DNA of 64,000 nt from Sulfobacillus thermosulfidooxidans (GTDB lineage Bacteria > Bacillota > Sulfobacillia > Sulfobacillales > Sulfobacillaceae): NCBI RefSeq assembly GCF_001280565.1, contig NZ_LGRO01000001.1, positions 1,736,001 to 1,800,000 of the forward strand, given 5' to 3'. Each line of letters opens with the position of its first letter. The first letter of the stretch is position 1. The notes beneath the pieces were generated by a model that was not told the DNA's origin, did no database searches, and was given only the letters and a program-made list of their open reading frames with translations. Positions 1-9,059 of the stretch are shown here, in pieces. The position numbers and the translations under genes are program-made.

Positions 1-2
1 AT

Positions 3-542
3 CATATTTTTTCGACCGCCGATAGCGAATCATCATTACATCACTACATCCGTCTATCATGGATGCCCAAAGTAACGAGCGGATTCTTTTTGCGCGCGGA
101 AAGTTTTTTCAATTTTTCATCATATATTGATACCCTAGCAAAAGACGATATGAGTGACAATGTGTACGCAGCCTATGGCGGCAAATCTCTCCATCAACAA
201 TCCCACGGTGAATCATTTTTATCCCTCTTCACCCACCATTTTCAAGGCCGCAGGCGTGCTCTATACCTACTTGACGAACCGGAAGCCGCTTTGTCGCCAG
301 CTAGACAACTTGCCTTGTTGCGCATTCTTTGGGACCATGAACAAGCTGGACAATCGCAGTTCATTATTGCCACGCACTCTCCCATCTTGTTGGGCTATCC
401 CCATGCCACCATTTTGAGTTTTGATCAAGCGCCTCTCGCTCCGATTCGGTACGAAGACACCGACCATTTCATCATCACCAAGCAATTCTTAACGCACCGC
501 GATCGGATTCTTCGCGAATTATTTAAGGAAAATCAGGACTAA
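3..542 (+). CDS. AAA-family ATPase (ABC-like), C-terminal part; 5' end outside window
   Basis: The reading frame is open to the left edge, so this is the C-terminal portion of a longer protein; the ATG at position 63 is internal. Visible features are the family-typical GFFLRAESFFN stretch, a signature-like segment (GKSLHQQSHGES), a Walker B motif (LYLLDEPEAALSP) with catalytic Glu, and a switch/H-loop His (FIIATHSPILL). This order matches the stand-alone predicted-ATPase family related to ABC and SMC head domains (COG3910-like). The Walker A part must lie upstream of the window. The physiological role of these soluble ATPases is unclear. Identity as an ABC-type ATPase is firm, the substrate is unknown. 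Confidence 0.88.
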   Translation, partial: HIFSTADSESSLHHYIRLSWMPKVTSGFFLRAESFFNFSSYIDTLAKDDMSDNVYAAYGGKSLHQQSHGESFLSLFTHHFQGRRRALYLLDEPEAALSPARQLALLRILWDHEQAGQSQFIIATHSPILLGYPHATILSFDQAPLAPIRYEDTDHFIITKQFLTHRDRILRELFKENQD

Positions 543-821
543 CCATGACAGGATATCGACCGGATTCTAAACCGATTGCAAAAATCATCTTCTTGTTGAG
601 CATGTAACGGGCCAAAGATTTGAAACCGCGTTTAGCTTCCAGAACAGGTATCGAGATCCGTGATTCAAGAAACTGTGCACAAGACCTTTAACTTCCCTAA
701 ATCCCCTTAATAATTCCTATCGTTCTCAGACATCTGTGCACATATTGCAAACTTGCCCAACAATATGTGAGTAGAGCCGCATCGCCCGTCACCCTATCGT
801 ACGGGATATGGAGATGCGCAT

Positions 822-2085
822 ATGTATAAAACCGTTCTGCAGAATCGTTATTTTGTTCTCTATTGGCTAGTCGCGTTGTGTCTAAAGCTGGTAGCAGCAT
901 ATCTCGGATCGCCTTCCTACTCCTGGTATACAATTTTACGCACTCCGGCATAGACACAACGGGCATAGCGTTGGCCGAAACCGTCCCCTATGTCTTATTT
1001 GGTCTTATTGGCGGCATCACAGCAGATAAACGGGTGAAGAAAACGATCTTAATCTTTCTCGACGGGGTTCAAGGAACAATTCTTGTCGCTACTACGATGG
1101 TCTATGCAGTACACGGACTCACCTACTTCTCCATTCTTATCATTACGTTTCTCATTGAGACCGCCGGTTGCTTTTACAACCCCGCATCTCGCGCGATGTT
1201 AACGATGCTCATTTCGTCTCCTGACAGAGTTCCCGCCAACAGTCTCGTAGATCTCAGTGCGAGAGGAACACAACTTGTCGGTCCAGCAGCGGTGTACTTT
1301 CTGTTACACTGGATAGGTTTTAGAGCATTCTTTGCGGCAGATAGTGTCACCTTTTTTCTCACTGCCGGCCTTATTTTGTTTCTCCATATTCCGCCGATGG
1401 ACAGACCTCCGCAATCAACATCTCGTTCTCGCAATGTCGTGATGACGGTATATGAACCGATTGCCCAGTTTGCGAAGTTTGCTTGGAAAACACGAGATTT
1501 GCGCAATCTCTTTATTGCGACTTCATTCGTCGTTTTTTCAATACATGGGTGTGGGAAATCGGCTTACTGCTGAGAGCCGAATCGATCTTTCACCATGGTT
1601 CCAAATTATACAGCTTGTGGCTCATTTGTTTCACCACAACCGCCATAATCATCAGCTTATTGCTCCCGTTGCGATTCAATACCTTTGGTATCATGCATTA
1701 CATGATCGGAGCAACATTATGGGGTATGGGTCTTAGTGGCATTGGTATGACACCGTATGACGTCCTCATCACCGGATTCACGATGGTCGTAGGGGCGGGG
1801 ATGCCTATCGCCAGCCTTAGCCGGGTTTTCATGCTTCAAGATAATGTCCCCGATACCATGAAAGGCCGGGGATTTAGTTTCTCAGCTATGCTGCTGTATT
1901 TTTCCAATACGGTATCCCTACTCGTTTTCGGATTCTTATCCCGATTCTTTTCGGTTTCATTCCTGTTTGAGATCTCAGGTCTCAGCATTATGATCATTGT
2001 TGGAATATACGTTCTTTTGGTGAAGTTGCCGCCACTCAGCCGGCGACAACCCATAAGTTCTGCGAAATATCCGATTGAACGATGA
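822..2085 (+). pseudogene. MFS transporter, disrupted by two frameshifts
   Basis: Three frames must be joined to make one 12-TM major facilitator protein. The first piece starts with ATG at 822 (YKTVLQNRYFVLYW) and must jump about position 866 into the frame reading ASRVVSKAGSSISR. The second jump is in a run of six T at 1533-1538, after which the protein continues as FFNTWVWEIG to the stop at 2085. Joined length is about 415 residues, normal for an MFS drug-efflux type (MFS_3-like) permease. Either the gene is dead or the homopolymer is miscalled. It overlaps tail to tail with the AraC-type gene on the other strand by about 110 bases. Confidence 0.8.
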
Positions 2086-2813
2086 TATGCTCCTAAAGCC
2101 GTGGTCCAACGCGATATCTAATACCGTCCGTCGTGTATTCAGCAATTCATCGCAAGCACGGGCAAGTCGATATTGTTGAAGCCATTCATAAGGTGTAAGT
2201 CCTGTAATTTCTTTAAAATGATGAATCATCGAGAACTTGCTCATGTCAGTTGATTGGGCAATATTATCGAGCTTCAAATGATCACGATAGCCATCTCTCA
2301 TCATGGAAAGGGCCTTCTCAATGCCCGGCTTATTAACCTTTAACTCACTATCAAGCCCATGCCACTGAGTTTCTCGCACTGTCACTATGAAAAATTGCCA
2401 TGCCAAATGTTCTAGCATAACGCGTTGTCCCGGACGGGGTTCACTCAATTCCGCCATTAACATATCGGTCATTGTGATGAGTTGTCTATTAAATGACGGT
2501 ATATGGCGAAATCGCACATTAACATAAGAGTGACCCATAATCTGCGATGTTATCACGTCGAGCAGTCTCGGCGAAAACTCCACAAGGACTTTGTCTACAC
2601 TACAGAAAATCTGTCGATGCGGATCGTCTGGGTTAAAAAAATAAATTGTCCTGGTCGTAGAGAGATTTTTGATTACGGAGTTTCGTAAGCAATCGGTCCG
2701 TGAGGACCGACGATCAGTTTATATACATCATCCCGTCGCCACCTAGGCGGGTAAGTATCATGCATGCGATGCAGAATTCCGACTTCGTTTAATTCTAGGT
2801 AAACCTGCGGCAT
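1975..2813 (-). pseudogene. AraC-family transcriptional regulator, nonsense codon plus frameshift
   Basis: The C-terminal 200 residues (read from a GTG at 2583) contain two helix-turn-helix motifs typical of AraC/XylS proteins (KFSMIHHFKEITGLTPYEW and the following IALDHGFRSISSFNRIFRR). The N-terminal cupin-like sensor domain lies upstream in broken form. An ATG at 2813 opens 46 codons (MPQVYLELNEVGIL...), then TAA at 2675-2673. The same frame resumes with SKISLRPGQFIFL. A run of seven A at 2635-2641 must be crossed by a frameshift to reach NPDDPHRQIFCSVDKVLVEF and the intact part. The full protein would be about 280 residues. It probably regulated the convergent MFS gene, also broken. The shorter C-terminal protein could still bind DNA. 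Confidence 0.78.
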
Positions 2814-3065
2814 GGAACCATTCTCCCCTGTTTGACAACCCTTTTACGTATGCCCATCACCAAACTGGCTAGAGAACGAGAAAATGAATTCCCCCAATCT
2901 GTTTGCGCGTTCATCGCATGCTTCCTATAAACCACTTTTGTTCAATCTTGCTGTCTTTAAAGCCATGCCAATTTGTTCGCCGCAGTAAGACATTTTACAC
3001 GGTCCATGCTCCAATGTTACTAGACATTATCCTAACTCATTCTTAGTTAGAATATCAGCGTCTGA

Positions 3066-3263
3066 TTATGACGATAAACGTATCTGCCTTTCACAGTCAT
3101 AAGACGATTTCAGATACCATTCTTCTATCACACGGTCTAAGGCTTGTGAGCACGCAATCACTTGCGGATCTGTCAACATGTCAGAATCTGATGCGACATC
3201 CAATAACTGTTGTCGAAGAGCTGCAATTCGCCGCAAAATTTGCTGGCACTCAGTTGCTGTCAC
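3066..3263 (-). CDS. Spo0E-like aspartyl-phosphate phosphatase
   Basis: A 65-residue protein with the small helical-hairpin layout of Spo0E/YnzD-type phosphatases: first helix with IAALRQQLLDVAS, a turn with LTDPQVIACS, and a second helix carrying the signature SQALD (family SQELD), followed by RVIEEWY. Known members dephosphorylate Spo0A~P and delay sporulation. The start is GTG at 3263, chosen because AGGAGG lies about 10 bases upstream. It is a single-gene unit. A weak hairpin (stems 3032-3037 and 3045-3050) follows the stop and may end the transcript. The family call is strong for such a short protein; the target response regulator is inferred. Confidence 0.82.
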   Translation of the reverse strand: MTATECQQILRRIAALRQQLLDVASDSDMLTDPQVIACSQALDRVIEEWYLKSSYDCERQIRLSS

Positions 3264-3409
3264 AGATATTCTTCCTCCTTATCTTTGCATTGTACCGCAG
3301 CTGCATGGAGAAATTTGTCAATTGATGCTTGGTCACGACAAGATGTAGGGATTTCACTCCAATATTTTATCAGATGCGCCGTAAAACTCCGTCGTTAAGG
3401 GCCGAGATA

Positions 3410-3853
3410 TCAGGGGCTGATTCTGTAGGGGTCAATCCGGGGTCCCCGGTTGTTCGATGGATTGCCGAATGATGAAGAGGGGGACTCCACCAGCCGATCG
3501 CGCAAAATAACTCGGCAACCCGCGGCATCGCCCCACAGGGCTCGACCCCTGCGCGGATAGCGATTCTGACGGATCCGGAGCTCTAGAGGCTGTTCACTAG
3601 TCGAGAAATCACGACCGTAGGCGGGGTAGCAATGAGCCAATGCACCTCGTCCCGCTCGCCGTCGAATGTGTTCCGCCTTGGCGTTCCCCTCCGGGGAACG
3701 CCAAGGCGTAGGAGCGGCTGAACCCCGCTGATGTCTCTGGTGGGATAAACGGTGGCGAATCCGGAGGCATACTCCCGGGGTCTCACGACCCGTCGACGCA
3801 GCCATAGTGGTTCCCTTAGAATCTCCGTCCTTTAGACGGAAGAGGTTCAAGAG
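3410..3853 (+). mobile_element. GC-rich relic with an IS200/IS605-like right end
   Basis: This stretch is much more GC-rich than its surroundings and holds no convincing gene. Its right border carries the hairpin TCCGTC-CTTTA-GACGGA (3824-3840) inside a GAATC...GAGGTTCAA context that resembles the terminal hairpin of IS200/IS605 (TnpB-type) elements. A perfect 16-bp inverted repeat with a 3-base loop lies at 3674-3708, and a 13-base palindrome at 3437-3449. I read it as the 3' end (tnpB tail or guide-RNA region) of a decayed element, but I cannot see the TnpB zinc ribbon, so the family assignment is tentative. Confidence 0.4.
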
Positions 3854-4614
3854 GAAGGCGTTGTTGGGCTTGGACTCATGGCGGCACTGGGAATAGTTGA
3901 GGTGCCCGTACTACTCAAGCTTGCGGTTAAGGACTGAACTTGCGTAGTCGCTTGCGTCAAGGCCGTCAATTCAGCTTGAAACATTGCAATAACTTGAGAC
4001 AGTGCCTGGGAGCTAGAGTGATTACCGACTGACGCCGATGCATTTTGGGCAGTTTTCTCGCGTTTGACCGTTTGGGCAAGAGTTGTGTTAATAGTTTGGA
4101 GTTGGCTCAAAGCTGTTTGAATGGATGTCTGTCCTCCGGATAAATTCCCTGACAAAACCTTAATATAGGCTTTAATTGCTGTCACGTAATTTTGGCGAGC
4201 ATTTCGGATTTTATCTTGTAGTATTCGCATTTCTTTAACATCGGCTAACACAATTGCAGACTGTCCTCCCTGCTTGGATGACATTGTTGCATGTTGTCGA
4301 GCCTGACTAGGCAGCGATGTGGCTTGCGTTGGAAGAGAGGAAGCTTGACTTGGTCGACTTGATGAAGACGACGTGTTTTGCCCATGCGAGGAGGGCGACG
4401 AAGACTGTGAAGCATCACGAGACGGGGATGATGCATATCTAGACGGGCTCGAAGACGGCACGCTCCTATTACTAGGCATTGTCGGCGCTGCCGAGGAAGA
4501 CGCACCATACGATGTGTGATTCGGCTTATTTCCGGAACTGTGACCCGCTGCCATGACCGGTACGGTAGCGATCACGGACAACATCAATGCCGCGACTAAA
4601 GGGGTTATTTTCAT
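3847..4614 (-). CDS. Secreted Ser-rich protein of unknown function
   Basis: About 255 residues from ATG at 4614, preceded by AGGAGAGG; a GTG three codons earlier sits too close to that site. Residues 1-23 form a signal peptide (KITPLVAALMLSVIATVPVMAAG). Then comes a long low-complexity region rich in Ser, Pro, Gln and Thr, followed by a helical, probably coiled segment (ADVKEMRILQDKIRNAR onward) and a Ser/Thr/Pro tail. No enzyme motif is visible. The gene lies 15 bases downstream of a small lipoprotein gene, so both are probably co-transcribed and exported. It could be a spore or cell-surface protein; no function is assigned. Confidence 0.65.
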   Translation of the reverse strand: MKITPLVAALMLSVIATVPVMAAGHSSGNKPNHTSYGASSSAAPTMPSNRSVPSSSPSRYASSPSRDASQSSSPSSHGQNTSSSSSRPSQASSLPTQATSLPSQARQHATMSSKQGGQSAIVLADVKEMRILQDKIRNARQNYVTAIKAYIKVLSGNLSGGQTSIQTALSQLQTINTTLAQTVKREKTAQNASASVGNHSSSQALSQVIAMFQAELTALTQATTQVQSLTASLSSTGTSTIPSAAMSPSPTTPSS

Positions 4615-4629
4615 AAAATTCACCTCTCC

Positions 4630-4917
4630 TTAAGGATTTTGTAACTGCTCCAACAACTGGTTTAGTTGATTCACGGCACTCTGTAATTTTGCCGATTCTT
4701 TTGCAGGCACAGCATGCGAGGTCAAAAGCCTCACGGTTAAATGACCTTGTGACTTTTGGACCACAATATGTACGGCGCTATGTCCTCCAGAGACTTGTGA
4801 AGAAGGCGCTACGGGGGCTTGCGAAGCAGAGTGCGCCTGTGTGGAGACGGAGCCACAGCCGCTCAAGATTAGGGACAACGCCATTATTCCGCCCCCAAAC
4901 CAATTAAATCGCACCAT
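4630..4917 (-). CDS. Small lipoprotein, unknown function
   Basis: A 95-residue protein starting at ATG 4917 with GAGGAG upstream. The N-terminus is a type II signal peptide with lipobox LSGC at about residues 18-21, so the mature protein should be lipid-anchored at the outer face of the membrane. The rest is a Ser/Gln/Ala spacer, a short beta-rich part (VHIVVQKSQGHLTVRLL) and a C-terminal helix (LQSAVNQLNQLLEQLQ). It is first in a two-gene unit with the Ser-rich exported protein. The family is not recognised. Confidence 0.68.
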   Translation of the reverse strand: MVRFNWFGGGIMALSLILSGCGSVSTQAHSASQAPVAPSSQVSGGHSAVHIVVQKSQGHLTVRLLTSHAVPAKESAKLQSAVNQLNQLLEQLQNP

Positions 4918-5149
4918 ATGTCGATCTCCTCATCATCTATTTGAAGCATCGTTCTCATAAATGACTAAATTCGACAGCATCATCGACTCTCCTTTTTTTG
5001 TTTCCAGCTTTTTAATGCCACGCAGGACCCATGCCGATCCAAACCACTAGAAAACGCGAAACGGCTCAAATTGCCGTCCTGATTCGTGATGACCAACATC
5101 CATTGTTGATTGATCTTTTGTCATGCCAAGGCTTTGTTCTTTCTAGATG

Positions 5150-5501
5150 AGTATAGTGGACCCCATTGTCAAGGCAGACTTTTATATCCCCAAGTGTGAC
5201 GACTGTCCCTCCTTTGCTTAGTCTATTTTTACCCACTCACTCATGAGCAGCGTCGGCATCCGAAGGAGCCGGAAGCTGCTCATGAGTCCCGAAACATGGT
5301 ACGAGGGATTTGGTGCTAGGGGGGACCGCTATCGGCGGTTCCGTGAAGCGGGTACCGCTCGGCAGGCATTCGGTAGCCTAATGCCTGATGGGGGCGATCG
5401 TGGTTGTCAAACGGGAAGTAGCGATCCAACCCTTGGCGCGCTTCCCGCAGCGAGAAATAGTCGTGCAGGTAGTTAAATGCTGGCCAGGGACGAGGCCCCA
5501 T
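5150..5501 (-). mobile_element. IS3-family relic: transposase C-terminus and right end
   Basis: The frame 5316-5501 encodes the last about 60 residues of an IS3-type OrfB integrase core: YLHDYFSLREARQGLDRYF followed by NDH-DRPHQALGYRMPAERY, the hallmark of the rve_3 tail. The rest of the transposase is absent. Beyond the stop, the sequence AGTGGACCCCATTGTCAAG (near 5157-5175) resembles the terminal inverted repeat of IS3/IS150-type elements. So this is a truncated right half of an IS. A large inverted repeat lies between stop and end (5239-5287). Confidence 0.72.
5239..5287. repeat. 13-bp perfect inverted repeat in the IS3 relic
   Basis: ACTCATGAGCAGC (5239-5251) and its exact reverse complement (5275-5287) flank a 23-base loop that itself contains CGGC/GCCG (5254-5257 with 5268-5271). 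It would form a long hairpin just after the transposase stop and may be the element's terminator or a translation-blocking structure. Confidence 0.7.
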
Positions 5502-6059
5502 TCCGCTCCTGATATTATCATCTCGGGTTGTGGATAATTAAATAAGGTTTTTGAGGCTTTCATGACGGGTGGGATTCGCACTCGGGGCCCAGGGCGTTTC
5601 GCGGTCAAGCCATTCCCGACGTAACCAGAAGACCATGCCCGCCACCCACCTCCGGTGTCACTAGTGACAGCGAGAACAGCCCCAGAGATGTGGAATGCCC
5701 ACACCCGAGAAGAATCGTCAAACCAGCTACCGACTTTGGCATGGTGGTCGGAGTACTGTCTCGTCCCAGAAGCCTGCCACCGCACAGACGACACCCCGGG
5801 TAGTGTTGTTACAGGGGGCGCGCCAAATCGTCGATCCCGCATGGATGAGTCAGAAAGAGGATGGCTACCCCTTGGCACGAATACACACAGAGCCCAATTC
5901 CCCTCGAAATGAAAGGAGGCATTTCCTTGTCCAAATTTAGCACAATTCATCGTCGCCAATCGGCGTCGTCGAGTCCGATCACGCCGACCACGGGCATCCT
6001 GACGATTGGAGGTTGTCCCATACGTCGTGGAAATTCGCTAGCGCATCCTTTCGTGAGAT
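5502..6059. other. Gene-free stretch between two transposase relics
   Basis: No frame shows recognisable protein motifs. A short segment near 5560-5620 has a tRNA-like T-loop string, but the stems do not pair. I see no gene here. Confidence 0.5.
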
Positions 6060-6421
6060 TTAACCCATTTCCTCGGTTCGGTCGGGTTTTTGAGAAACGT
6101 GGGCTTTTAAGGCCTGTTGCAACACGGACATCTCACGATATCCCGGGATTCGCGTCAAGGTGTCCCCGATGAACAAGCTGGCCGATGCCAACCAACGTAA
6201 AACTTGTTGCCCGTTGGTCCAGTGCTTGACATTCTGCGCATGGGTGCAGCATGGACTGTTAATCGATTCCATGGCATTTCGTGCCTTGCGCCATAACCCT
6301 TTGGCCTGGTCTGCCATAAACCATGGCTCGCAAGCCTCCGGGACCAGCGATCGATAACTTGTCTAGACTTGCGGGGTCGAACCGCCTTCAACGATACTAG
6401 GGTGCTGTCCTTGTTCACCAC
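6060..6421 (-). pseudogene. Transposase C-terminal relic, family uncertain
   Basis: The frame 6060-6317 reads GLWRKARNAMESIN, HAQNVKHWTNGQQVLRWLAS and LTRIPGYREMSVLQQALKAH. The pattern 'HA.NVK.W..G..VLRW' followed by a 'R(I/V).GYR.L..L..AL' tail is what I associate with C-termini of Mutator/IS256-like or related transposases, in which the last helix packs behind the catalytic Glu. The upstream part is in other frames and broken. The following 6422-6696 holds nothing recognisable. It is one of several dead elements flanking the reverse transcriptase gene. Confidence 0.45.
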
Positions 6422-6696
6422 CGGCTGGCTAAAAGGATCGGAGGCGTATTCAGAATGACTTCATCGGGCGCTGCCGGACAGTTGTGGGCACCATGCGCCA
6501 CATCAGGCACCCAACCCAAAGCGCTGACCGCCCAGTCCTGTGATACGAGGTAGTTTTTCACACATGGGCTTGTTTCATAGTAACCGAACGAAAAGTGCAC
6601 TAGGCTCCTCCTTAACCCACTAAAGAGGGCGCATGGTTCATAATTGGCACTGTAACTTAAATCCCTTTAATCCCCACAGCATTACTAGCAGACATC

Positions 6697-8226
6697 TTAG
6701 GACTGTTTAATCCATTTTATTATGATGTTATCTAAGGTGTCAGGATGCACCGAACGATAAAAAAATCCTCTCTCCTCGGCAGGAAGAGTTTGGGCCGCCA
6801 CTAAAAAAGCTCGTTTCGTCCACGGATCCATACTTGGGAAGTTTTCTTTTTGTTCTCTGATCCAATCCGCGTAGTTGTTCTTCCATGCGGACAATATTAG
6901 CTCTCGTTTGGCAATGGACGAGTCAGCTTTGCGAATCAATTTATCGAAGTGATTTACTTCAACCCTTCTGTTGAAAAGCGAAAGAACAGACAGTTGAAGA
7001 TAGTCATTTTTCTTGATTAATGGGTGATCCAATAACGCTAAAAGTTCCTCTCCAATGGACAGCCAATCTCCTTGATAACCACCTACTGATACAAAATAGT
7101 TGGCTATTTCATTCATGGCTGGAGCCATGGAGTCCATGTGTTTGATGCAATAATCGACGGCTGCCGGGTGGCCAACTTGAGCCAGACGTCTGATGAACCA
7201 CCTGAGTCGAATATAATCTGGCTCACGCGGTTCAAGATATTCACTCAAGATTTTTTCAATACTTGCCTTATCGAACGCTTTTAAGTCATTAGAGGACAAA
7301 TCGCTGACCCGTAATCTCCGATACGGATTGTTGCGAGTATACTTTTTGAAGATCTCGAGCAGATTCTTCTCTAAGTCGTTAATCGGTCTGTCTTCAAGCA
7401 TTTTGGCACAACGTTGCTGAAACTCTGATTGGCTTTCTATCTTAGTTTTTTGCCTTTGTAACAGCAATTTCTGCTGCTTATCAAGAATATTAGCCATTTC
7501 CAGCACCACTTCTTTTGCCTCCATCTCGCTGTTACAAAAGACGATAATATCATCAACGTATCTACAAAAAATGTAGCCCCGCGCAGCAAGGCTGTTGTCA
7601 ACAGGAATCATGGACGCTTCGGCCAGCATATGAGCGGAATGAGGTCCAACGGGAATCCCCCTTGATACTTGGGCAGTGGTACTTTTTATGAGATGCAACA
7701 GCCATCTCACTGCTTGGTTAGGGAACTCACTGTTGATTAATTGGTTCTCGATAACATGGTGGTAGATTTGATTGTAGAAATCGGCAATATCCATTACAAC
7801 GGCATAGGAATGTGACCTGGAATAGCTCAAACATTGTGCCCAAAACGCGTTCCAAGACTGCGAGTCATCATAAAAATTTCCCTTATCATCTGGCTTAAAT
7901 CGGTGGCTAAATACGAATCTTTCAGATATCGACCTTCTCCTGTCTTCAATATTTTGTCCAAACTGATAAATGAGGGCAGCCAAAATCACACTATCCAAAG
8001 GGTCTAACTGCGTTGCTATTCTATAGGACAGGTCATCCTTCGGTACGATAAATCTTCGATGTGGATTAGGATCCAAATTTTCCAGGTCTAATCCCGAAAT
8101 AATGCTGGTAGATTCGGCATATTGCGCCACGATATCCAGTTCCACAGGCTTGGGAAACAAATCAGAATCATTAAAATTTACGAGATGACTGAAAGCCCAA
8201 GTTACAGAATCTGCGTTAAGTTTCAT
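6697..8226 (-). CDS. Reverse transcriptase of the Abi/UG (defence-associated) class
   Basis: A 509-residue protein from ATG 8226 (GGGGGA upstream). The RT palm is visible: fingers segment with PKDDLSYRIATQLDPLDS (62-79), motif A MDIADFY with catalytic Asp146, motif B GIPVGP (190-195) followed by SAHMLAEA, and motif C YVDD (223-226). There is no group II intron maturase or retron-type VTG motif, and no GGDEF or integrase part. Residues about 280-509 form an all-helical, HEAT-like C-terminal region (LRWFIRRLAQVGHPAAVDYC and following), as in abortive-infection and unknown-group RTs. Known relatives protect against phage by making protein-primed or RNA-templated DNA. The gene stands alone among IS relics, is AT-richer by eye than its flanks and was probably acquired. 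Exact DRT subtype is not determinable here. Confidence 0.9.
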   Translation of the reverse strand: MKLNADSVTWAFSHLVNFNDSDLFPKPVELDIVAQYAESTSIISGLDLENLDPNPHRRFIVPKDDLSYRIATQLDPLDSVILAALIYQFGQNIEDRRRSISERFVFSHRFKPDDKGNFYDDSQSWNAFWAQCLSYSRSHSYAVVMDIADFYNQIYHHVIENQLINSEFPNQAVRWLLHLIKSTTAQVSRGIPVGPHSAHMLAEASMIPVDNSLAARGYIFCRYVDDIIVFCNSEMEAKEVVLEMANILDKQQKLLLQRQKTKIESQSEFQQRCAKMLEDRPINDLEKNLLEIFKKYTRNNPYRRLRVSDLSSNDLKAFDKASIEKILSEYLEPREPDYIRLRWFIRRLAQVGHPAAVDYCIKHMDSMAPAMNEIANYFVSVGGYQGDWLSIGEELLALLDHPLIKKNDYLQLSVLSLFNRRVEVNHFDKLIRKADSSIAKRELILSAWKNNYADWIREQKENFPSMDPWTKRAFLVAAQTLPAEERGFFYRSVHPDTLDNIIIKWIKQS

Positions 8227-8512
8227 GTATTCCCCCGTTGATTTCTAGTCCATGTGCATCTTTCACGGGCTAAAATTGTGTTGGGAATGAACTATACTTA
8301 AACGTTTATCACATTTTATCAAATCAATCCAGTGTCCACTGACTGGACGCGGACCCGCCTGTGTGTTATTCCGAGTATTGTGCCGTCTGGCTTTAAACAA
8401 CAGTGGAAAGACAGCAACTAAGATGATCCCCAATCCCAGGAGAACAACCCCCACCAATTTTGTTCATCCTACACCACGGAGCTCCACGATATTTCACTTA
8501 GCGGCAGCTAAG
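8227..8512 (-). other. RT leader region; possible non-coding RNA
   Basis: This stretch lies upstream of the reverse transcriptase on the same strand. It contains a small hairpin (GTCCA-CTGAC-TGGAC, about 8334-8348) and a TAAACGTTTA palindrome (8299-8308). A 64-codon frame with one membrane helix (TTG at 8457 to 8263) is also present, but its start is weak and I do not treat it as a gene. Several defence RTs use an upstream structured RNA as template or cofactor, so this is where one would be. Confidence 0.3.
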
Positions 8513-8665
8513 CTAGCCGATAACGAGCTGATAGTCCTGCATAAAGGGCACAATTCCCGCAAATGTGGTGCGAGCACTGCCTAAGCCGTGCAATAGCACC
8601 AAGACTTCGTCGCTGTGGCCATAAACATCGACCATGACGATTCCCTGTGAGGTGTCAACATGCAT
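8513..8665 (-). pseudogene. Alpha/beta-hydrolase N-terminal fragment
   Basis: Fifty codons from ATG 8665 to TAG 8513, with a GGGGGAAGGG-type ribosome site. It reads VDVYGHSDEVLVLLHGLGSA and then RTTFAGIVPFMQDYQLV, the start of an alpha/beta hydrolase: first strands, then the HG-x-G oxyanion-hole motif (LLHGLGSA), then the nucleophile-elbow helix approach. The Ser-His-Asp triad is missing because the gene stops at residue 50. It is a truncated remnant of an esterase or lipase-like gene. Confidence 0.7.
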
Positions 8666-9059
8666 TTGGCCCTTCCCCCGTTATCTCTCTATCACCTTAA
8701 GAGAAGATCCGTGCCAACATGGCTTGTGTCGATCCGGTCATGCAGATCACGTTCCCCATAACAAATCATGACGCATACCGGATCCCAAGATAGCCATCCC
8801 CTAAATCAGGCTTAAGTGGCTCTGCCTTCTCGAAAGATTTAGCCCAACAAGAGGCTTTGACAAAATTTCCTCATACTTATTATTACCCTACCATAGAAGT
8901 TACCTGTGCGCAGGAAGAGCGAAGAAACGCACAAACATCCCTAGTCTTCTATCCTCTGTCTCGTATCTCGGTCAATGCGGTAAACAACCTCGAACAAGGG
9001 TTGATTGTCTCAATACGATGACCGTGCCTTGGAAAAGATGCATTGTCTGTATTTTTCAC
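8666..9059. other. Gene-free stretch
   Basis: No coding frame with recognisable motifs is seen. It separates the germination operon's 3' end from the hydrolase fragment. Confidence 0.5.

Noticed and set aside
697-966. 89-codon minus-strand frame over the MFS start
   Set aside because: It is antisense to the MFS gene and has no motif.
5560-5640. tRNA-like string (GGATTCGCACTCGGGG) between IS relics
   Set aside because: The T-loop resembles a tRNA, but its flanking bases do not pair and no acceptor or anticodon stem could be built.
8363-8584. 73-codon plus-strand frame
   Set aside because: Antisense to the hydrolase fragment and the RT leader, without motifs.
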